Counted from the first letter of the stretch, positions 8,923 through 19,755 are shown. The stretch: DNA of 52,680 bases from Gammaproteobacteria bacterium (GCA_027081275.1 JALWKV010000104.1:1-52680), one strand, 5' to 3'. Made by a program: numbers and translations. The notes: generated by a model not told the origin, from the sequence alone.

Positions 8923-9654
8923 ATGTCCGAGACGCGCGACGCCATCATCCAGCGCCTGCCGGCGGTGCCGCATCCGCGCCAGATCAAGAGCTTCGTCCAG
9001 CGACAGGGCCGGCTCACCCGGGGGCAGGCCCGCGCCATCGAACAGCTCTGGCCGCATTTCGGCCTCGAACTCGGCGAGACACCACTCGACCTGACGCAAA
9101 TCTTTGGCCGCGCCGCGCCGGTCACGCTGGAGATCGGCTTCGGCAATGGCCAGTCGCTGGCCGACATGGCGCTGGCCGAGCCGCGGCGCGACTTCATCGG
9201 CATCGAAGTCCACCGTCCCGGCGTCGGCCAGCTGCTGCAACGCATCGAACGGGACGGCATCGACAATATCCGCATCTTCTGCGCCGACGCTCACGACGTG
9301 CTGGACGCGATGATCCCGGCCGGGTCACTCGACCGCATCCAGCTCTTCTTCCCCGATCCCTGGCCGAAAAAGAAGCATCACAAGCGCCGCATCCTCTCCC
9401 CCGCCTTCGCCACGCTGGCCGCCAGCCGGCTGCGCCCCGGCGGCCTGCTGCACATGGCCACCGACTGGACGCCCTATGCCGAGGCGGCGCTGGCGATACT
9501 GGAGGCCCACGCGGCCTTCGCAAACACGAGCGACGGCTTTGCGCCGCGCCCCGACTGGCGGCCGCTGACCAAGTTCGAGCAACGCGGACAGCGACTCGGC
9601 CACGACGTCCACGACCTCATCTTTCGCCGTGTCGCCAGCGACGATTCGGCCTGA
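8923..9654 (+). CDS. trmB: tRNA (guanine-N7)-methyltransferase TrmB
   Basis: 243 residues. The SAM-binding motif I is LEIGFGNGQSLADMA (about residues 68-82) and the family signature is FFPDPWPKKKHHKRR (about 143-157). The enzyme methylates G46 in the variable loop of tRNAs. The start at 8923 follows the thiG stop by 16 bases; an earlier in-frame start would overlap thiG and lacks conserved sequence. It is co-transcribed with thiS-thiG by position, not by function. Confidence 0.95.
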   Translation: MSETRDAIIQRLPAVPHPRQIKSFVQRQGRLTRGQARAIEQLWPHFGLELGETPLDLTQIFGRAAPVTLEIGFGNGQSLADMALAEPRRDFIGIEVHRPGVGQLLQRIERDGIDNIRIFCADAHDVLDAMIPAGSLDRIQLFFPDPWPKKKHHKRRILSPAFATLAASRLRPGGLLHMATDWTPYAEAALAILEAHAAFANTSDGFAPRPDWRPLTKFEQRGQRLGHDVHDLIFRRVASDDSA

Positions 9655-9844
9655 TTCGCACAAGCCGGGGAACACGGTTAGAATAGCGCCAGCCTACAGA
9701 TCAGCGTGACATCCGGCCGGCTGCTTCACACGCCTTGCAGATGCGGGCTTTGTGATCGCTCGGCACGCTCGGGCGCTGGCTCAGCACACGATAAAGAACG
9801 CAGGGTCGGGCCATGACAAGGCCGCGCCGAGCCGTTGCCGTCCA

Positions 9845-9877
9845 GGTAACCGCTCAGATTGCCGCTGAGCAGTTACC
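9845..9877. repeat. Bubble-palindrome repeat, copy A (collapsed hairpin)
   Basis: 13-bp arms GGTAACCGCTCAG and CTGAGCAGTTACC with one mismatch, around the loop ATTGCCG. It shares the outer arms and the ATTGC block of the larger copies at 19917 and 33455 but lacks their inner arms. It lies in the 257-bp gap before prk, within the prk leader. Confidence 0.75.
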
Positions 9878-9911
9878 CGTCCAGTCAATAAACAGACCAG
9901 GGGAACAACCT

Positions 9912-10802
9912 ATGTCCAAGAAACATCCTGTCATCGCCGTCACCGGGTCGTCCGGCGCGGGGACCACTACCGTCAAGCGGGCCTTCGAACACATCTTCAC
10001 CCGGGAGAAGATCAAGCCCGTCGTCGTCGAGGGTGACAGCTTCCACCGCTACGACCGCGCGGCGATGAAAGAGGCGATGCAGAAAGCCGCTGAAGCTGGC
10101 GACCACAGCTTCAGCCACTTCGGTCCCGAAGCCAACCTGTTCGACAAGCTCGAAGAGCTGTTCCGCACCTATGGCGAGACCGGTGGCGGCAAGAAACGCT
10201 ACTACCTGCATAGCCAGGAAGAGGCCGAAGAACACAACAAGCGCCTCGGCACCGATCTCAGCCCCGGCCAGTTCACGCCGTGGGAGGACATCGAGGAAGG
10301 CACCGACGTACTCTTCTACGAAGGCCTGCATGGTCTGGTCAAGGGTGACGACTACGATGTGGCCCAGCACGTCGACCTCGGCATCGGCGTGGTGCCGATC
10401 GTCAATCTGGAGTGGATCCAGAAGATCCACCGCGACAGCGCCGAGCGCGGCTATTCTGAAGAGGTCATCGTCGACACCATCCTGCGTCGGATGCCGGACT
10501 ACGTAAAACACATCACGCCGCAGTTCTCGCGCACCGACATCAACTTCCAGCGCGTCTCGACGGTCGACACCTCCAACCCCTTCATCGCCCGCGACATTCC
10601 GACGCCGGACGAAAGCTTCGTCGTCATCCGCTTCGCCGATCCGGTGAAATTCGACGTCGACTTCCCCTACCTGCTGGCCGTGCTGCCGGGCTCGTTCATG
10701 TCACGCCGCAACACCATCGTCGTGCCCGGAGGCAAGATGGGACTGGCCATGGAGGTCATCCTCGCGCCGATCATCCATCGCATGATCGCCGCCAAGGGAT
10801 GA
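9912..10802 (+). CDS. prk: Phosphoribulokinase
   Basis: 296 residues, the proteobacterial class I size. The P-loop is TGSSGAGTTT at residues 11-20; VEGDSFHRYDR and LFYEGLHGLV follow as substrate and Walker B regions. It phosphorylates ribulose 5-phosphate to ribulose 1,5-bisphosphate, the reaction dedicated to the Calvin-Benson cycle, so the organism probably fixes CO2. No RuBisCO or other Calvin gene lies nearby, so this gene stands alone in the window. The ATG at 9912 is preferred over an upstream start that would run through the palindromic repeat. It is closed by a hairpin terminator. Confidence 0.95.
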   Translation: MSKKHPVIAVTGSSGAGTTTVKRAFEHIFTREKIKPVVVEGDSFHRYDRAAMKEAMQKAAEAGDHSFSHFGPEANLFDKLEELFRTYGETGGGKKRYYLHSQEEAEEHNKRLGTDLSPGQFTPWEDIEEGTDVLFYEGLHGLVKGDDYDVAQHVDLGIGVVPIVNLEWIQKIHRDSAERGYSEEVIVDTILRRMPDYVKHITPQFSRTDINFQRVSTVDTSNPFIARDIPTPDESFVVIRFADPVKFDVDFPYLLAVLPGSFMSRRNTIVVPGGKMGLAMEVILAPIIHRMIAAKG

Positions 10803-10832
10803 GGCGAACGCCACCCAGACGCACGACCATTG

Positions 10833-10857
10833 ACAGCCCCGCTTGCGGGGCTGTTTC
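10833..10857 (+). terminator. prk terminator hairpin
   Basis: Perfect 10-bp stem ACAGCCCCGC/GCGGGGCTGT with a 2-base loop, followed by TTTCAT; 31 bases after the prk stop. Confidence 0.75.
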
Positions 10858-10859
10858 AT

Positions 10860-11040
10860 CTAGCCCATTCTTACCAGTGTTCGTAGCGAGACGGTTCGAG
10901 GGTGCGTCATGGCAGGCTTTCGCGACCGAGGAGCGCGCAGGCATGGCCGACACCATATCGAGCACTCCGACCGAGCAAAAGCCAGTCAGGGCGTGCCATT
11001 GGGCCGCCGCAGTAGAAGGATGGTGAGAAATGCGGGCTAG
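10860..11040. mobile_element. MITE-like element with CTAGCCC ends, in front of the FIST gene
   Basis: 181 bp bounded by CTAG on both sides. The ends are imperfect inverted repeats: CTAGCCCATTCTTACCA at the left and, read inward from the right, CTAGCCCGCATTTCTCACCA. The right end is like those of the 160-bp elements at 19567 and 40211, but the interior differs. No transposase is encoded. It lies between the prk terminator and the FIST gene start 18 bases beyond, so the FIST promoter may lie inside it. Confidence 0.6.
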
Positions 11041-11058
11041 ACAAGACCAAGACATGGC

Positions 11059-12183
11059 ATGAGCAGCATTTTCCAATATGGCCTTGCCATCGGCAGCGAT
11101 CCCAGGGAACTGGTCAATATCTGTCTCGCGCAGGCCGGTGACATCGATCCCACGGCCAACGCCGGATTCCTCTATGTGACCGACGCGCTCAGCAGCGAAC
11201 TGGAACACATCCTCCACCTCCTCCAACACGCCACCGGCATCAAGCACTGGTACGGCTCCACCGCAGTGGCGCTGATCGGCAGCAATCAGGAAATCTACGA
11301 CCAGCCCGCGCTGGCCATCATGGCAGCCTCCTTCCCGGACGACGGCTTTCTCACCGTCGATACCATCACCACGAGCTGCGACAGCTTCCTCGCCGCGCAC
11401 CGCGACTGGATCGAGAGCCACCAAGCGCGTTTCGCCCTCGTCCACGGCGATCCGACCAACCCCAATATCCCGAAGATCATCGAGGACTTCGCCGCCGGTC
11501 TCGACGGCGGCTTCTTCTGCGGCGGCCTGACCTCATCACAGACCCAGTACCTGCAGATCGCCGACCGCGTCACCGACGGCGGCCTCAGCGGCGTGCTGTT
11601 CGCGGCCGATGTCGAGGTGCTGGTCAGCCACACCCAGGGCTGTTCGCCGATTGGGCCGATCCGCACCATCACCGAGGGCGCGGCCAACGTCATCATGCGC
11701 ATCGACAACATGCCCGCGCTGGACGCCGTCCGCGCCGACGCCGGCGAAGTGCTGTCGCGCGATCTCAGCAGGCTGGGCGGCTTCATCTTCGCCGGCCTGC
11801 CGATACGCGGCTCCGACACCGGCGACTACATGGTGCGCAACCTGCTCGGCATCGACCAGCAGTCGGGCCAGATCGCCATCGGCGACCGCATCGAGGAGGG
11901 AGAGCAGATCATGTTCTGCCGACGCGACGGCAACACCGCGCGCGAAGACATGCAGAAGATGCTCGACGGGCTCAAGGCGCGCTGCAAGGGGCGCAGGCCC
12001 AGAGGCGGCATCTACGTCTCCTGTCTGGGGCGGGGACGCTACCAGTTCGGCGAACACGCCGAGGAAGTAAAGATGATCCGCGAAACGCTCGGCGACTTCC
12101 CGCTGGTCGGCTTCTTCGCGGCCGGCGAGATCTTCCACGACCGGATCTATGGCTATACCGGCGTGCTGACGCTATTTATGTGA
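11059..12183 (+). CDS. FIST domain signal-sensing protein
   Basis: 374 residues with the two-part FIST architecture: a FIST-N region (about 30-220, including GGFFCGGLTSSQTQYLQ) and a C-terminal FIST-C region (about 225-360, ending LVGFFAAGEIFHDRIYGYTGVLTLF). FIST proteins are predicted small-ligand (possibly amino-acid) sensors often linked to chemotaxis or two-component systems; here three chemoreceptors lie 2-10 kb downstream. No transmembrane segment is seen, so it is cytosolic. The 3' end overlaps the convergent protease gene by 8 bp. The start lacks an obvious Shine-Dalgarno. Confidence 0.88.
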   Translation: MSSIFQYGLAIGSDPRELVNICLAQAGDIDPTANAGFLYVTDALSSELEHILHLLQHATGIKHWYGSTAVALIGSNQEIYDQPALAIMAASFPDDGFLTVDTITTSCDSFLAAHRDWIESHQARFALVHGDPTNPNIPKIIEDFAAGLDGGFFCGGLTSSQTQYLQIADRVTDGGLSGVLFAADVEVLVSHTQGCSPIGPIRTITEGAANVIMRIDNMPALDAVRADAGEVLSRDLSRLGGFIFAGLPIRGSDTGDYMVRNLLGIDQQSGQIAIGDRIEEGEQIMFCRRDGNTAREDMQKMLDGLKARCKGRRPRGGIYVSCLGRGRYQFGEHAEEVKMIRETLGDFPLVGFFAAGEIFHDRIYGYTGVLTLFM

Positions 12184-13168
12184 GACGCCATCGGCACAGA
12201 AGCGGCAGCAAGAGCGGCAGCCACAACATCGCGCCACCGCCGAAACGCGGTCGCACCGGCACATCGGCCGTGCGCATCGTCGGCGCGTCGGCCGGCTCCG
12301 CGTCTGCGCCGCCCGGCGCGCTCACGCCGGTAAGTTCACTGATCCAGTCGGCAAAGGCAGGCACCCGCGTATAGACGCCATAGCGGTCGGCGCGCGCACA
12401 GCCGTCACCGAAACTGACGATGCCCACCTGGCGATAGACCCCCCCCTGCCTCACCAGCAACGGCCCGCCGCTATCACCGATGCAACTGTCCACGCCACCA
12501 TCGGGAAAACCGGCGCAGATCATGTTGGCGGTGACATTGCCGCTGCCCATCGCCAGCCTGCAGGTGGTGATATCGACGATCGGCAGATCGGCCTCGTGCA
12601 GCTCGTCGGCCAGCCGCGCATTCGATTTCGGCTTGCCATCCAGCCCCACCTCGGTCACGCCCCAGCCGACGATCGTCGCCATCTCCCCCGCTCGCGGATC
12701 GGAACCCAGCGGCTGAACAGCTGTCTTTTCCACCGGCCAGGCCAGCTCGACCAGGGCGATATCGCTGTCGTAGCGCCGGAACAGTGGCGAAAAGTCGGGA
12801 TGGATGACCACATTGGCGGCGGGATAGCCCTTTTCGGGGCGCAAGACCTCGGAGGAGATCTCCGCGCGATCGACGAACACCGTGGTCTGCGCCGCGGTGG
12901 CATCCGGCTTGAGCGAGGCCTCCCGCTCCGAATAGAAGCAGTGCGCGGCGGTCATCACCCAGTTGGGCGCGATCAGCGTGCCGACACAGCGGCGCTCCAG
13001 CCGCTTGCCGCCGCTGCTGCGCACCTCCATGCGGACGGCGACCACGGCGGGCCAGGCATCGTCCGCGACGATGGTGCCACCGATGACCCGCGGCTGGATC
13101 CGCACCGCCGCCTGCGCCGACAGGTTCACGAATAGCAGCAGTAGAAGCGCTGTCGACAGCAATCTCAT
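12176..13168 (-). CDS. Secreted trypsin-like serine protease with GlyGly-CTERM-like tail
   Basis: 330 residues. A signal peptide (1-20) precedes the activation-type N-terminus RVIGGTIV. The catalytic triad is complete: H76 in TAAHC, D136 in DSDIALV, S233 in GDSGGP. D227 lies six residues before the serine, the position that gives trypsin its Arg/Lys specificity. After a Pro/Ala-rich linker the C-terminus reads GGGAMLWLPLLLPLLCRWR (310-328): glycines, a hydrophobic helix and basic residues. This is the pattern of GlyGly-CTERM sorting signals processed by rhombosortase in bacteria with type II secretion. No rhombosortase gene is in the window. It is convergent with the FIST gene. Confidence 0.92.
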   Translation of the reverse strand: MRLLSTALLLLLFVNLSAQAAVRIQPRVIGGTIVADDAWPAVVAVRMEVRSSGGKRLERRCVGTLIAPNWVMTAAHCFYSEREASLKPDATAAQTTVFVDRAEISSEVLRPEKGYPAANVVIHPDFSPLFRRYDSDIALVELAWPVEKTAVQPLGSDPRAGEMATIVGWGVTEVGLDGKPKSNARLADELHEADLPIVDITTCRLAMGSGNVTANMICAGFPDGGVDSCIGDSGGPLLVRQGGVYRQVGIVSFGDGCARADRYGVYTRVPAFADWISELTGVSAPGGADAEPADAPTMRTADVPVRPRFGGGAMLWLPLLLPLLCRWRLT

Positions 13169-13285
13169 GGGGTGATGCCTGAATGGTAAAAAGACGATAA
13201 GCGGTTGCGATTCTAGAATTAACGGCGGTATTGTCCAAACGGGAACGGAACGGACAAGAAGCAGCCGACACTTTCAGGTAGTACC

Positions 13286-14062
13286 TTGCCGAAATTCATA
13301 GACAGCCACTGCCATCTCGACGACCCGCGTTTCGACGCTGACCGCGACACGGTCTGGCGGCGCGCGCGCCGGGCCGGCGTCGAGCGGCTCGTCATTCCCG
13401 CCACCGCGCGCGCAAGCTGGCCGCGCACCCGGGATGTCGCTTCCCGCCACTCCCGGGCCTTCCCGGCCTACGGGCTGCACCCGATGTTCATGGCAAGGCA
13501 CCAGAGCGGCGATCTCGACGAGCTGGAATCGTGGCTGGCGCGAGAGCAGCCGGTTGCCGTCGGCGAATGCGGTCTCGACTACTACAGCGATCGCGACTCG
13601 AAGAAGCAGCAGCTCGAACTGTTCGACGCCCAGCTGGCGCTGGCGCAGCAGCACCGCCTGCCGGTCATCGTCCACGCGCGCAAGGCGGTCGAGGACGCCA
13701 TCGGCCTGATCCGGCGCTACCCCGGCCTGCGCGGCGTCTTCCACAGCTACTCCGGCAGCGCCGAACAGGCGCGCCGGCTCGTCGACCTCGGTTTTCTGTT
13801 CGGCATCGGCGGCCCCTATACCTGGGAGCGCTCGCGCAAGCTCCACGCGCTGCTGCCTCGCCTGCCGCTCGACAGCCTGCTGCTCGAGACCGATGCGCCC
13901 GATCAGCCCGACGAGCGCCATCGCGGCACGCGCAACGAACCGGCCTTTATCGAGGATATCGCCAGATCCATCGCGCATCGGCTCGACCTGCCGCTCGACA
14001 GGCTTGCCGAAATCACGTCAAGAAACGCCATTTCCCTCTTTTCACTGCCGGCTTTCGGATAG
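13286..14062 (+). CDS. TatD family metal-dependent hydrolase (YjjV-like)
   Basis: 258 residues with the TatD metal ligands in place: H8 and H10 (DSHCHL), E94 (AVGECGLDYY), H130, H153 (FHSYSG) and D203 (LLETDAP). The family has metal-dependent DNase/3' exonuclease activity. The start is a TTG (PKFIDSHCH follows at once) with an AGGTAG ribosome-binding site upstream; no ATG is available before the metal motif. It is divergent from the protease gene. A GC-rich inverted repeat follows around 14124-14142 without a T-run. Confidence 0.9.
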   Translation: MPKFIDSHCHLDDPRFDADRDTVWRRARRAGVERLVIPATARASWPRTRDVASRHSRAFPAYGLHPMFMARHQSGDLDELESWLAREQPVAVGECGLDYYSDRDSKKQQLELFDAQLALAQQHRLPVIVHARKAVEDAIGLIRRYPGLRGVFHSYSGSAEQARRLVDLGFLFGIGGPYTWERSRKLHALLPRLPLDSLLLETDAPDQPDERHRGTRNEPAFIEDIARSIAHRLDLPLDRLAEITSRNAISLFSLPAFG

Positions 14063-14301
14063 TCGTCACAACCGCCTCCGCCCGACGGCAACAACCGGCC
14101 TGGCGGCGGCAGCCCGGCGGCCGATGCCGCCGGCCGCGTTTCTTCCCATTGCGTCCATGTCGGCAAAAACCGACCGCCAGTCCCCCGCCGGGGCCGGAGG
14201 CACACTCCTTGCCTTGATTAATATCAAGAGCGCGACCGGCCACCATCCACGCCGGCTGACGCAAATGAAAAAACATAACCGCCCTACCGGAAAAAACGAA
14301 A

Positions 14302-16554
14302 ATGATGAAGGAAAGACTCTCCGCGATCTCCCTGAAGATGAAGCTGGCGCTGATCATCGTTCTGGCGGCCAATATCCCGCTGATCATCACCGGCATGGCC
14401 CTGCTCGGCTCGGCAAACGAGGCGCTCGACGAACAGGCGATCCACTATCTCGAGTCGATCCGCGACAACAAGAAATCGCAGATCGAAAGCTATTTCGCCG
14501 AACTCGAAAAGATCGCCGTGCGCAAGGCCAACGATCTCTCCACCATTACCGCGATCAAGTCACTGAGCGATGCGGTGACCACGCTGGAGGAAGATCTGGA
14601 GATGGACGAGGAGGAGGTCGCGCGCATCGGCAAGGAGATGAAGGCCTTCTACGGCGGCGCCGTCACCGCTTCGCTCAAGCATGGCGGCGCGGCGCCGCCG
14701 AAGTCGCCGTTCGGCCTCCATGCCCAGTACTACTATATCAACAAGAACCGCAACCCCTTCGGCGAAAAGGGCAAGCTGACCGCCGGCGAGGACACCAGCA
14801 CCTACAGCACCTTCCACGAACAGTACCACCCGCAGCTGCGCGGATTCGTCAAGACCTTCGATCTGGCCGACCTGAAGTTCATCAATCATGACGGAGTCGT
14901 GGTCTACAGCGTCAACAAAGAGCTGGACTTCGGCACCAGTCTCGTCAACGGACCGTTCAGCAACACGGCGCTGGCCGCCACCGTGAGAGAGGCTCTGAAG
15001 AGCCGCGAATCGACCGCCTCGATGCTGGTCGATTTCTCCCACTACGCACCGGCGCTGGGCGCGCCGCGGCTGTTCCTCGTCAATCCGGTGGTCGATACCT
15101 GGGGCAATCATGTCGGCGCACTGGTCGTCGCAATCGATGGTCAACGCATCGACGCCATCATGTCGGCGCGCAGCAACAGCTACCAGTCGGAACGCAACTT
15201 TCTCATCGGCGCGGACCAACGCCTGCGCAGCAACCTCGACAAGGAGGATCAACCGTTGCTGTCGCGGGTGACCGACACCACCGCCATCGCGATCGCGCTG
15301 GAACGGAAGGCGGGCATGACCAGCTACAGCAGCGACGGCGTCGGCGAGATCTTCTCCACCTTCGCGCCAATCGACATACCCATGCTCGACTGGCGCATTC
15401 TCACCGAGGTCAGCGGCGCCGAGGTCAAGGCGCCGAACAATGCCTTGACCAGGCAGCTCATCATCGGCAACGCCCTGACCCTCCTGCTTGCCGTGGTGCT
15501 GGCCACGCTGGTCTCCCGCAGCGTCATCCGGCAGCTCGGGGGCGAACCCCGCCGCATCGTCGCGCTGGTGTCGACCATGGCCAAGGGCGATCTCACCGTG
15601 GCGCCGGACGCGGGCTGCGAGCCGACCGGGGCCGTGGCCGCCATGTTCCGCATGCGCGACCGTTTCACCGGCGTCCTCCGGCATCTGCAGACCGCTTCCG
15701 ATACCGTGACACAGGGAGCGCGGGAAATCGCCCAGGTCACCGAGGATCTGAGCGAGCGCACCAACAAGCAGGTCGCCAGCATAGAGAGCACCTCGCGCGA
15801 GCTCGCGGAAATCACCGGCATCGCCCGTCAAACCAGCCGCAGCGCCCAGGTCGCGCGCGAACTGACGGCCCGCTCGCGCAAGCATGCTGAGGCCAGCGGA
15901 CAGCTCAACCAGCAAACCACCCAAGCGATGCAGGAGATCATCGAAGCCAACGACGAGATCAGGCAGATCGTCGGCGTCATCGACGACATCGCCTTCCAGA
16001 CCAACCTGCTGGCGCTCAACGCCGCGGTCGAGGCGGCCCATGCCGGCGATCAGGGCAAGGGCTTCGCCGTCGTCGCGACCGAGGTCCGCAACCTGGCCCA
16101 ACGCAGCGCCAGCGCCGCCCAGGAGATCAAGGTGCTGATCGAGAACAGCAACGCCAAGACGCAGAACGGCGAAGAGCTGGTGCGGCGCTCGGCCGACAGC
16201 CTCGACAAGATCGTCGCCTCGGCCACGAAGATCAACGACATCGTCAGCGAGATCTCCGAGCAGAGCCTGCGCCAGGCCGAGCAGATCGCCTCCGCCTCGG
16301 AGTCGGTCAACGCCATCGAAGCACTGGCGCGGCGCAATTCCGAAGTCGTCGTCCAGAGCACCGCGACCAGCAAACAGATGGAGGCGCAGGCAACCAGCCT
16401 CAAAGAACAGCTCGGCTACTTCCACATCGACTGCGATGAGGCGCCAGCCGTGGCGCGGCAAGCCGACGACGAGGAACACCGCGGCAGCACGCCCCCGTGG
16501 GCGGAAAATGCGACGGAGGCCGACGACGAATCTGCGCGGCGGCAGGCTGCCTGA
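14302..16554 (+). CDS. Methyl-accepting chemotaxis protein with large periplasmic sensor
   Basis: 750 residues. TM1 is at about 16-37, followed by a roughly 350-residue periplasmic sensor (probably a Cache-type fold, judged by length only), TM2 at about 387-409, a HAMP linker, and the MCP signalling hairpin. The hairpin tip is [43 protein letters not shown]. It relays ligand binding to CheA/CheW. Unlike the next two receptors, its C-terminus (ARRQAA) lacks a CheR-docking pentapeptide. The start is one of two adjacent ATGs (14302 or 14305). The upstream gap 14063-14301 shows no gene. Confidence 0.92.
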   Translation: MMKERLSAISLKMKLALIIVLAANIPLIITGMALLGSANEALDEQAIHYLESIRDNKKSQIESYFAELEKIAVRKANDLSTITAIKSLSDAVTTLEEDLEMDEEEVARIGKEMKAFYGGAVTASLKHGGAAPPKSPFGLHAQYYYINKNRNPFGEKGKLTAGEDTSTYSTFHEQYHPQLRGFVKTFDLADLKFINHDGVVVYSVNKELDFGTSLVNGPFSNTALAATVREALKSRESTASMLVDFSHYAPALGAPRLFLVNPVVDTWGNHVGALVVAIDGQRIDAIMSARSNSYQSERNFLIGADQRLRSNLDKEDQPLLSRVTDTTAIAIALERKAGMTSYSSDGVGEIFSTFAPIDIPMLDWRILTEVSGAEVKAPNNALTRQLIIGNALTLLLAVVLATLVSRSVIRQLGGEPRRIVALVSTMAKGDLTVAPDAGCEPTGAVAAMFRMRDRFTGVLRHLQTASDTVTQGAREIAQVTEDLSERTNKQVASIESTSRELAEITGIARQTSRSAQVARELTARSRKHAEASGQLNQQTTQAMQEIIEANDEIRQIVGVIDDIAFQTNLLALNAAVEAAHAGDQGKGFAVVATEVRNLAQRSASAAQEIKVLIENSNAKTQNGEELVRRSADSLDKIVASATKINDIVSEISEQSLRQAEQIASASESVNAIEALARRNSEVVVQSTATSKQMEAQATSLKEQLGYFHIDCDEAPAVARQADDEEHRGSTPPWAENATEADDESARRQAA

Positions 16555-16786
16555 GCGGAACTGAATCATTGCTTGTCCGAAAAACCGCTCGCCTGTTCAG
16601 GACTGACAGACTTTTGCCGGCGGTGCACAGCCTTGCAGCCGGCTTTCACGTATAACAGGCCGTCGACAACGGCACTATCGTGACGACCGCGCGGCGCATG
16701 GAACGATGCCGGGCAAAAAATGGAAAAACGACGCTGCACGCCTTCACCGCAAGGCAGGCAGTCGATCACAGGGCAAGGATTCCCGC

Positions 16787-19570
16787 ATGAGTGAAATGGA
16801 CGACATTCTGGAAGACATCGGCCAGTCCGACGACGGCAAGGCCCGGCGGATACCGCGGCTTGGCATTCGCACGCGGCTGTGGCTGGGATTCGGGCTGATC
16901 GCCCTTTCCATGCTGGCATGGAATATCGCCACCCTCTACTTCGAAGCGACGGCAGAACTGCCCGCGCCCGTCACAGCCCCCACAACACCCGCCGCGGAGA
17001 GCGCGGTCGCGACAACGGCGCGGCTCGATCTGGAACGGCTCGGCGCCGATCTGGGCCGATTTCTTCTCTCCGGCACGCCGGATGACCGGAAACGGGTCGA
17101 GGCAGACATTGCCGGCCTGGGCGACACGCTGCAATCCCTCGAAAGCGACAAGCAACCGGAGCTGCTGGCGTCGGCGAACAAGCTTGCGCAGCTGGCGCGC
17201 CAGATCGTATCGCTGCACGACAACGCGAGGGACAACTATCCGGCGCGCGAATTCATCGACAACTTCATCTCCGCCGACAACGCCCGGATGGAAGCCGACC
17301 TGAAAAGGCTCGTCGACGCCACAGGGGCCAGCGAGGATGCCTCACCCGACCAGCTGGCTCGGGGTCACGCACTGAAAACCGCCTGGGCGGAAACCATCGG
17401 CGCGTTCTACCGGCTGGTCAGCGAACGCGATCGGGCCGCCCTGCAACGGTTCGAAAAACAGGCGGCCAATTTCGAGGCAGCCCTGGCCACATTGACGAGC
17501 GATGGCGAAAACGGCTCCGAAGAAGAGAAAAAGCTGCTTGCCGACATCACACGCCAGCAAAAAAACATCATTGCCAATATTCGCGATCTGGCAGCCATCC
17601 AGATGAGCGACAAGTGGCGCACCGACGCCTATCTTTTCCAGCACAAGTTCGCGCCGCTTGCCGCCACGCTGCGGCAGTCGCTCGCCGCGCTGCCGACACC
17701 GGCCACCACCGTGGCGACGGCGATCGTGGCGAAGCCCTCCCCCAATCACGCGATTTCACCCTACCAGCGCCTTGCCCTCGTCACCGCGGTACTCGCGCTG
17801 ATGGCCGGGCTGGTCTGGTATCTGTCGCGTTCCGTGCTGGCGGCCATCGACCAGGCCCGCATCGTCGCCGGCAACATTGCCAACGGCAAGCTCGACAATC
17901 ACATCGACATCACCAGCGACGACGAAACCGGCGAATTGCTGAAGGCCATGGCCTCGATGCAGCAGAAGCTGAAGGCCGACATCGACGCGCGCGAGCGCGA
18001 CCTGCGCCGCTTCTGCCGGCTCAAGCATGCGCTCGACCACGTCTCGGCCCGCCTCGTCATAACCGGCAAGGATCACCGCATCCGCTACGCGAATCATGCC
18101 GCCGAGAAAATGTTCGCCGATGCACAGGAGGACTTCGCCGATCGCATCCCCGGCTTCGACCCGGCGGCGCTGCCGGGCATGGAGATCGGCGCCTTCCACG
18201 AAGACGGGGCCAGCCATCTGCGCCAGCTCGCCACGCTGACCGAGACGCTGCGCCTGGAGATGCAGGTCGGCGAACGGATTTTCGACTACATCGCAAGCCC
18301 GGTGCTCAGCGACGGGGGCGAGCGCCTCGGCACAGTGATCGAATGGATCGAGAAAACCGCCAACGTGCGGGTGGAACACCATATCAGCGAAGTGGTCAAC
18401 GCCGCGCGCGCCGGACAACTCGATCGCCGCCTGACGATGGTCTGCTCCAACGAATTCTATTCGCTGCTGGAGGAGCAGCTCAATGCGCTGCTCGGCACCA
18501 ACGAGCAGATCATCCAGGACGCCATCCGCGTGCTGGGCGCGGTCGCCAATGGCGACCTGACACAGACCATCACGACGCAATATGAAGGCGACTACCTGGA
18601 GCTGAAGAACAATATCAACGGCACGGTGGAAAAACTGCGCGCGATCATCGGCCATATTCGCCACACGGCCGAAGTCTCGAAGCAGAACGCGCACGAAATC
18701 CGCGAAAGCAACATGGAGCTGAGCGTGCGCACCGAGCAGCAATCGGCCGCGATCGAGAAGACCGCCGCGAGCATCGAACAGATCACCGGCATCGTCCGGC
18801 GCAATCTGGAGAACACCCAGTCGGTGAACGCGCTGGCGACCGAGGCCCGCGACGAGGCGCAGGAGGGTGGCAAGGTGGTGGCCCGCACGATCGAGGCGAT
18901 GACCGCCATCAACGAGGCGAGCCAGCGCATTTCCGATGTCATCCACATCATCGACGAGATCGCCTTCCAGACCAATCTCCTTGCGCTGAACGCCTCCGTC
19001 GAAGCGGCGCACGCCGGTGAACTGGGGCGCGGCTTTGCCGTGGTCGCCACCGAGGTGCGCAACCTGGCCCAGCGCAGCGCCGAAGCGGCCAAGGAAATCA
19101 CGGCGCTCATCGAGGACAGCGGTCGCAAGGTGGAGGAAGGCTCGCGACTGGTGGACGAATCGGGCGAGACGCTGAACCAGATCATCGAGTCGATCCGCAA
19201 GGTGAGCGGCATCATTTCCGAGATTTCGGCGGCCGGCGAGGAGCAGGTTTCCGGCATCGAGCAGGTCAACCGCGCCATTGCCGAAATCGACCAGGCAACC
19301 CAGCAGAACACGGCAATGGTGGAAGAAACCGCCGCCGCGAGCGAAACGCTGGGCAAGCACGCCGACGAGCTGGAGCGCCTGGTGGGCTACTTCCGGATTC
19401 CGGAAGAAGAGATGGCGCAGCAGGACGCGGACTCGCCCTTCGTCGAACGACGCAAGGCGGACCGTCCGTGGGGAGATCAGTCCGTCGTGCTGTTCGACAA
19501 CGAAAACGACAGCCCCGAAGCGGAAACAGCACCGCCCACGGCAGTGAACGGAGGCTGGCAGGAATTCTAG
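16787..19570 (+). CDS. Methyl-accepting chemotaxis protein with PAS domain and CheR pentapeptide
   Basis: 927 residues. TM1 is at about 29-51, a helical periplasmic domain spans to about 325, and TM2 is at about 326-350. HAMP, a PAS-like domain (about 415-520), a second HAMP-like segment and the MCP signalling domain (tip [25 protein letters not shown]) follow. The C-terminus is GWQEF, matching the xWxxF docking pentapeptide for CheR/CheB. The ATG at 16787 follows an AAGGAT ribosome-binding site; an upstream in-frame start would add 27 residues. The TAG stop lies inside the CTAG border of a MITE. Its PAS and cytosolic regions are paralogous to those of the next receptor. Confidence 0.92.
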   Translation: MSEMDDILEDIGQSDDGKARRIPRLGIRTRLWLGFGLIALSMLAWNIATLYFEATAELPAPVTAPTTPAAESAVATTARLDLERLGADLGRFLLSGTPDDRKRVEADIAGLGDTLQSLESDKQPELLASANKLAQLARQIVSLHDNARDNYPAREFIDNFISADNARMEADLKRLVDATGASEDASPDQLARGHALKTAWAETIGAFYRLVSERDRAALQRFEKQAANFEAALATLTSDGENGSEEEKKLLADITRQQKNIIANIRDLAAIQMSDKWRTDAYLFQHKFAPLAATLRQSLAALPTPATTVATAIVAKPSPNHAISPYQRLALVTAVLALMAGLVWYLSRSVLAAIDQARIVAGNIANGKLDNHIDITSDDETGELLKAMASMQQKLKADIDARERDLRRFCRLKHALDHVSARLVITGKDHRIRYANHAAEKMFADAQEDFADRIPGFDPAALPGMEIGAFHEDGASHLRQLATLTETLRLEMQVGERIFDYIASPVLSDGGERLGTVIEWIEKTANVRVEHHISEVVNAARAGQLDRRLTMVCSNEFYSLLEEQLNALLGTNEQIIQDAIRVLGAVANGDLTQTITTQYEGDYLELKNNINGTVEKLRAIIGHIRHTAEVSKQNAHEIRESNMELSVRTEQQSAAIEKTAASIEQITGIVRRNLENTQSVNALATEARDEAQEGGKVVARTIEAMTAINEASQRISDVIHIIDEIAFQTNLLALNASVEAAHAGELGRGFAVVATEVRNLAQRSAEAAKEITALIEDSGRKVEEGSRLVDESGETLNQIIESIRKVSGIISEISAAGEEQVSGIEQVNRAIAEIDQATQQNTAMVEETAAASETLGKHADELERLVGYFRIPEEEMAQQDADSPFVERRKADRPWGDQSVVLFDNENDSPEAETAPPTAVNGGWQEF

Positions 19571-19734
19571 CCCGTATTTCTCACGGGGAGGCGAGATGAT
19601 CGCGCAGGGCTTTGGATTTACAGGGGATTTCCCGAAGGAGCGGAATAGCAGCGTCTATTTCCGACTGAGGAAAATTCCTTGAAGATTCAAAGAACAAGCG
19701 AGGGCTCGCCTATCCCGTGGGAAATGCGGGCTAG
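19567..19734. mobile_element. 160-bp MITE-like element, copy 1, flanked by CTAG
   Basis: The core 19571-19730 begins CCCGTATTTCTCACGGG and ends in its imperfect inverted repeat, with subterminal AGGCGAG/CTCGCCT extending the terminal repeats to about 25 bp. It is flanked by CTAG on both sides, consistent with duplication of a TA target. It is about 93% identical, without gaps, to the reverse complement of 40215-40374. It encodes no protein. The left TA is part of the stop codon of the chemoreceptor gene. Confidence 0.85.
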
Positions 19735-19755
19735 ACCAGCACCCCCCCTGTGGCG

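Noticed and set aside
9655-9911. tRNA or small RNA gene upstream of prk
   Set aside because: No cloverleaf with a GTTCRA-like arm was found; the only structure is the palindromic repeat at 9845-9877.
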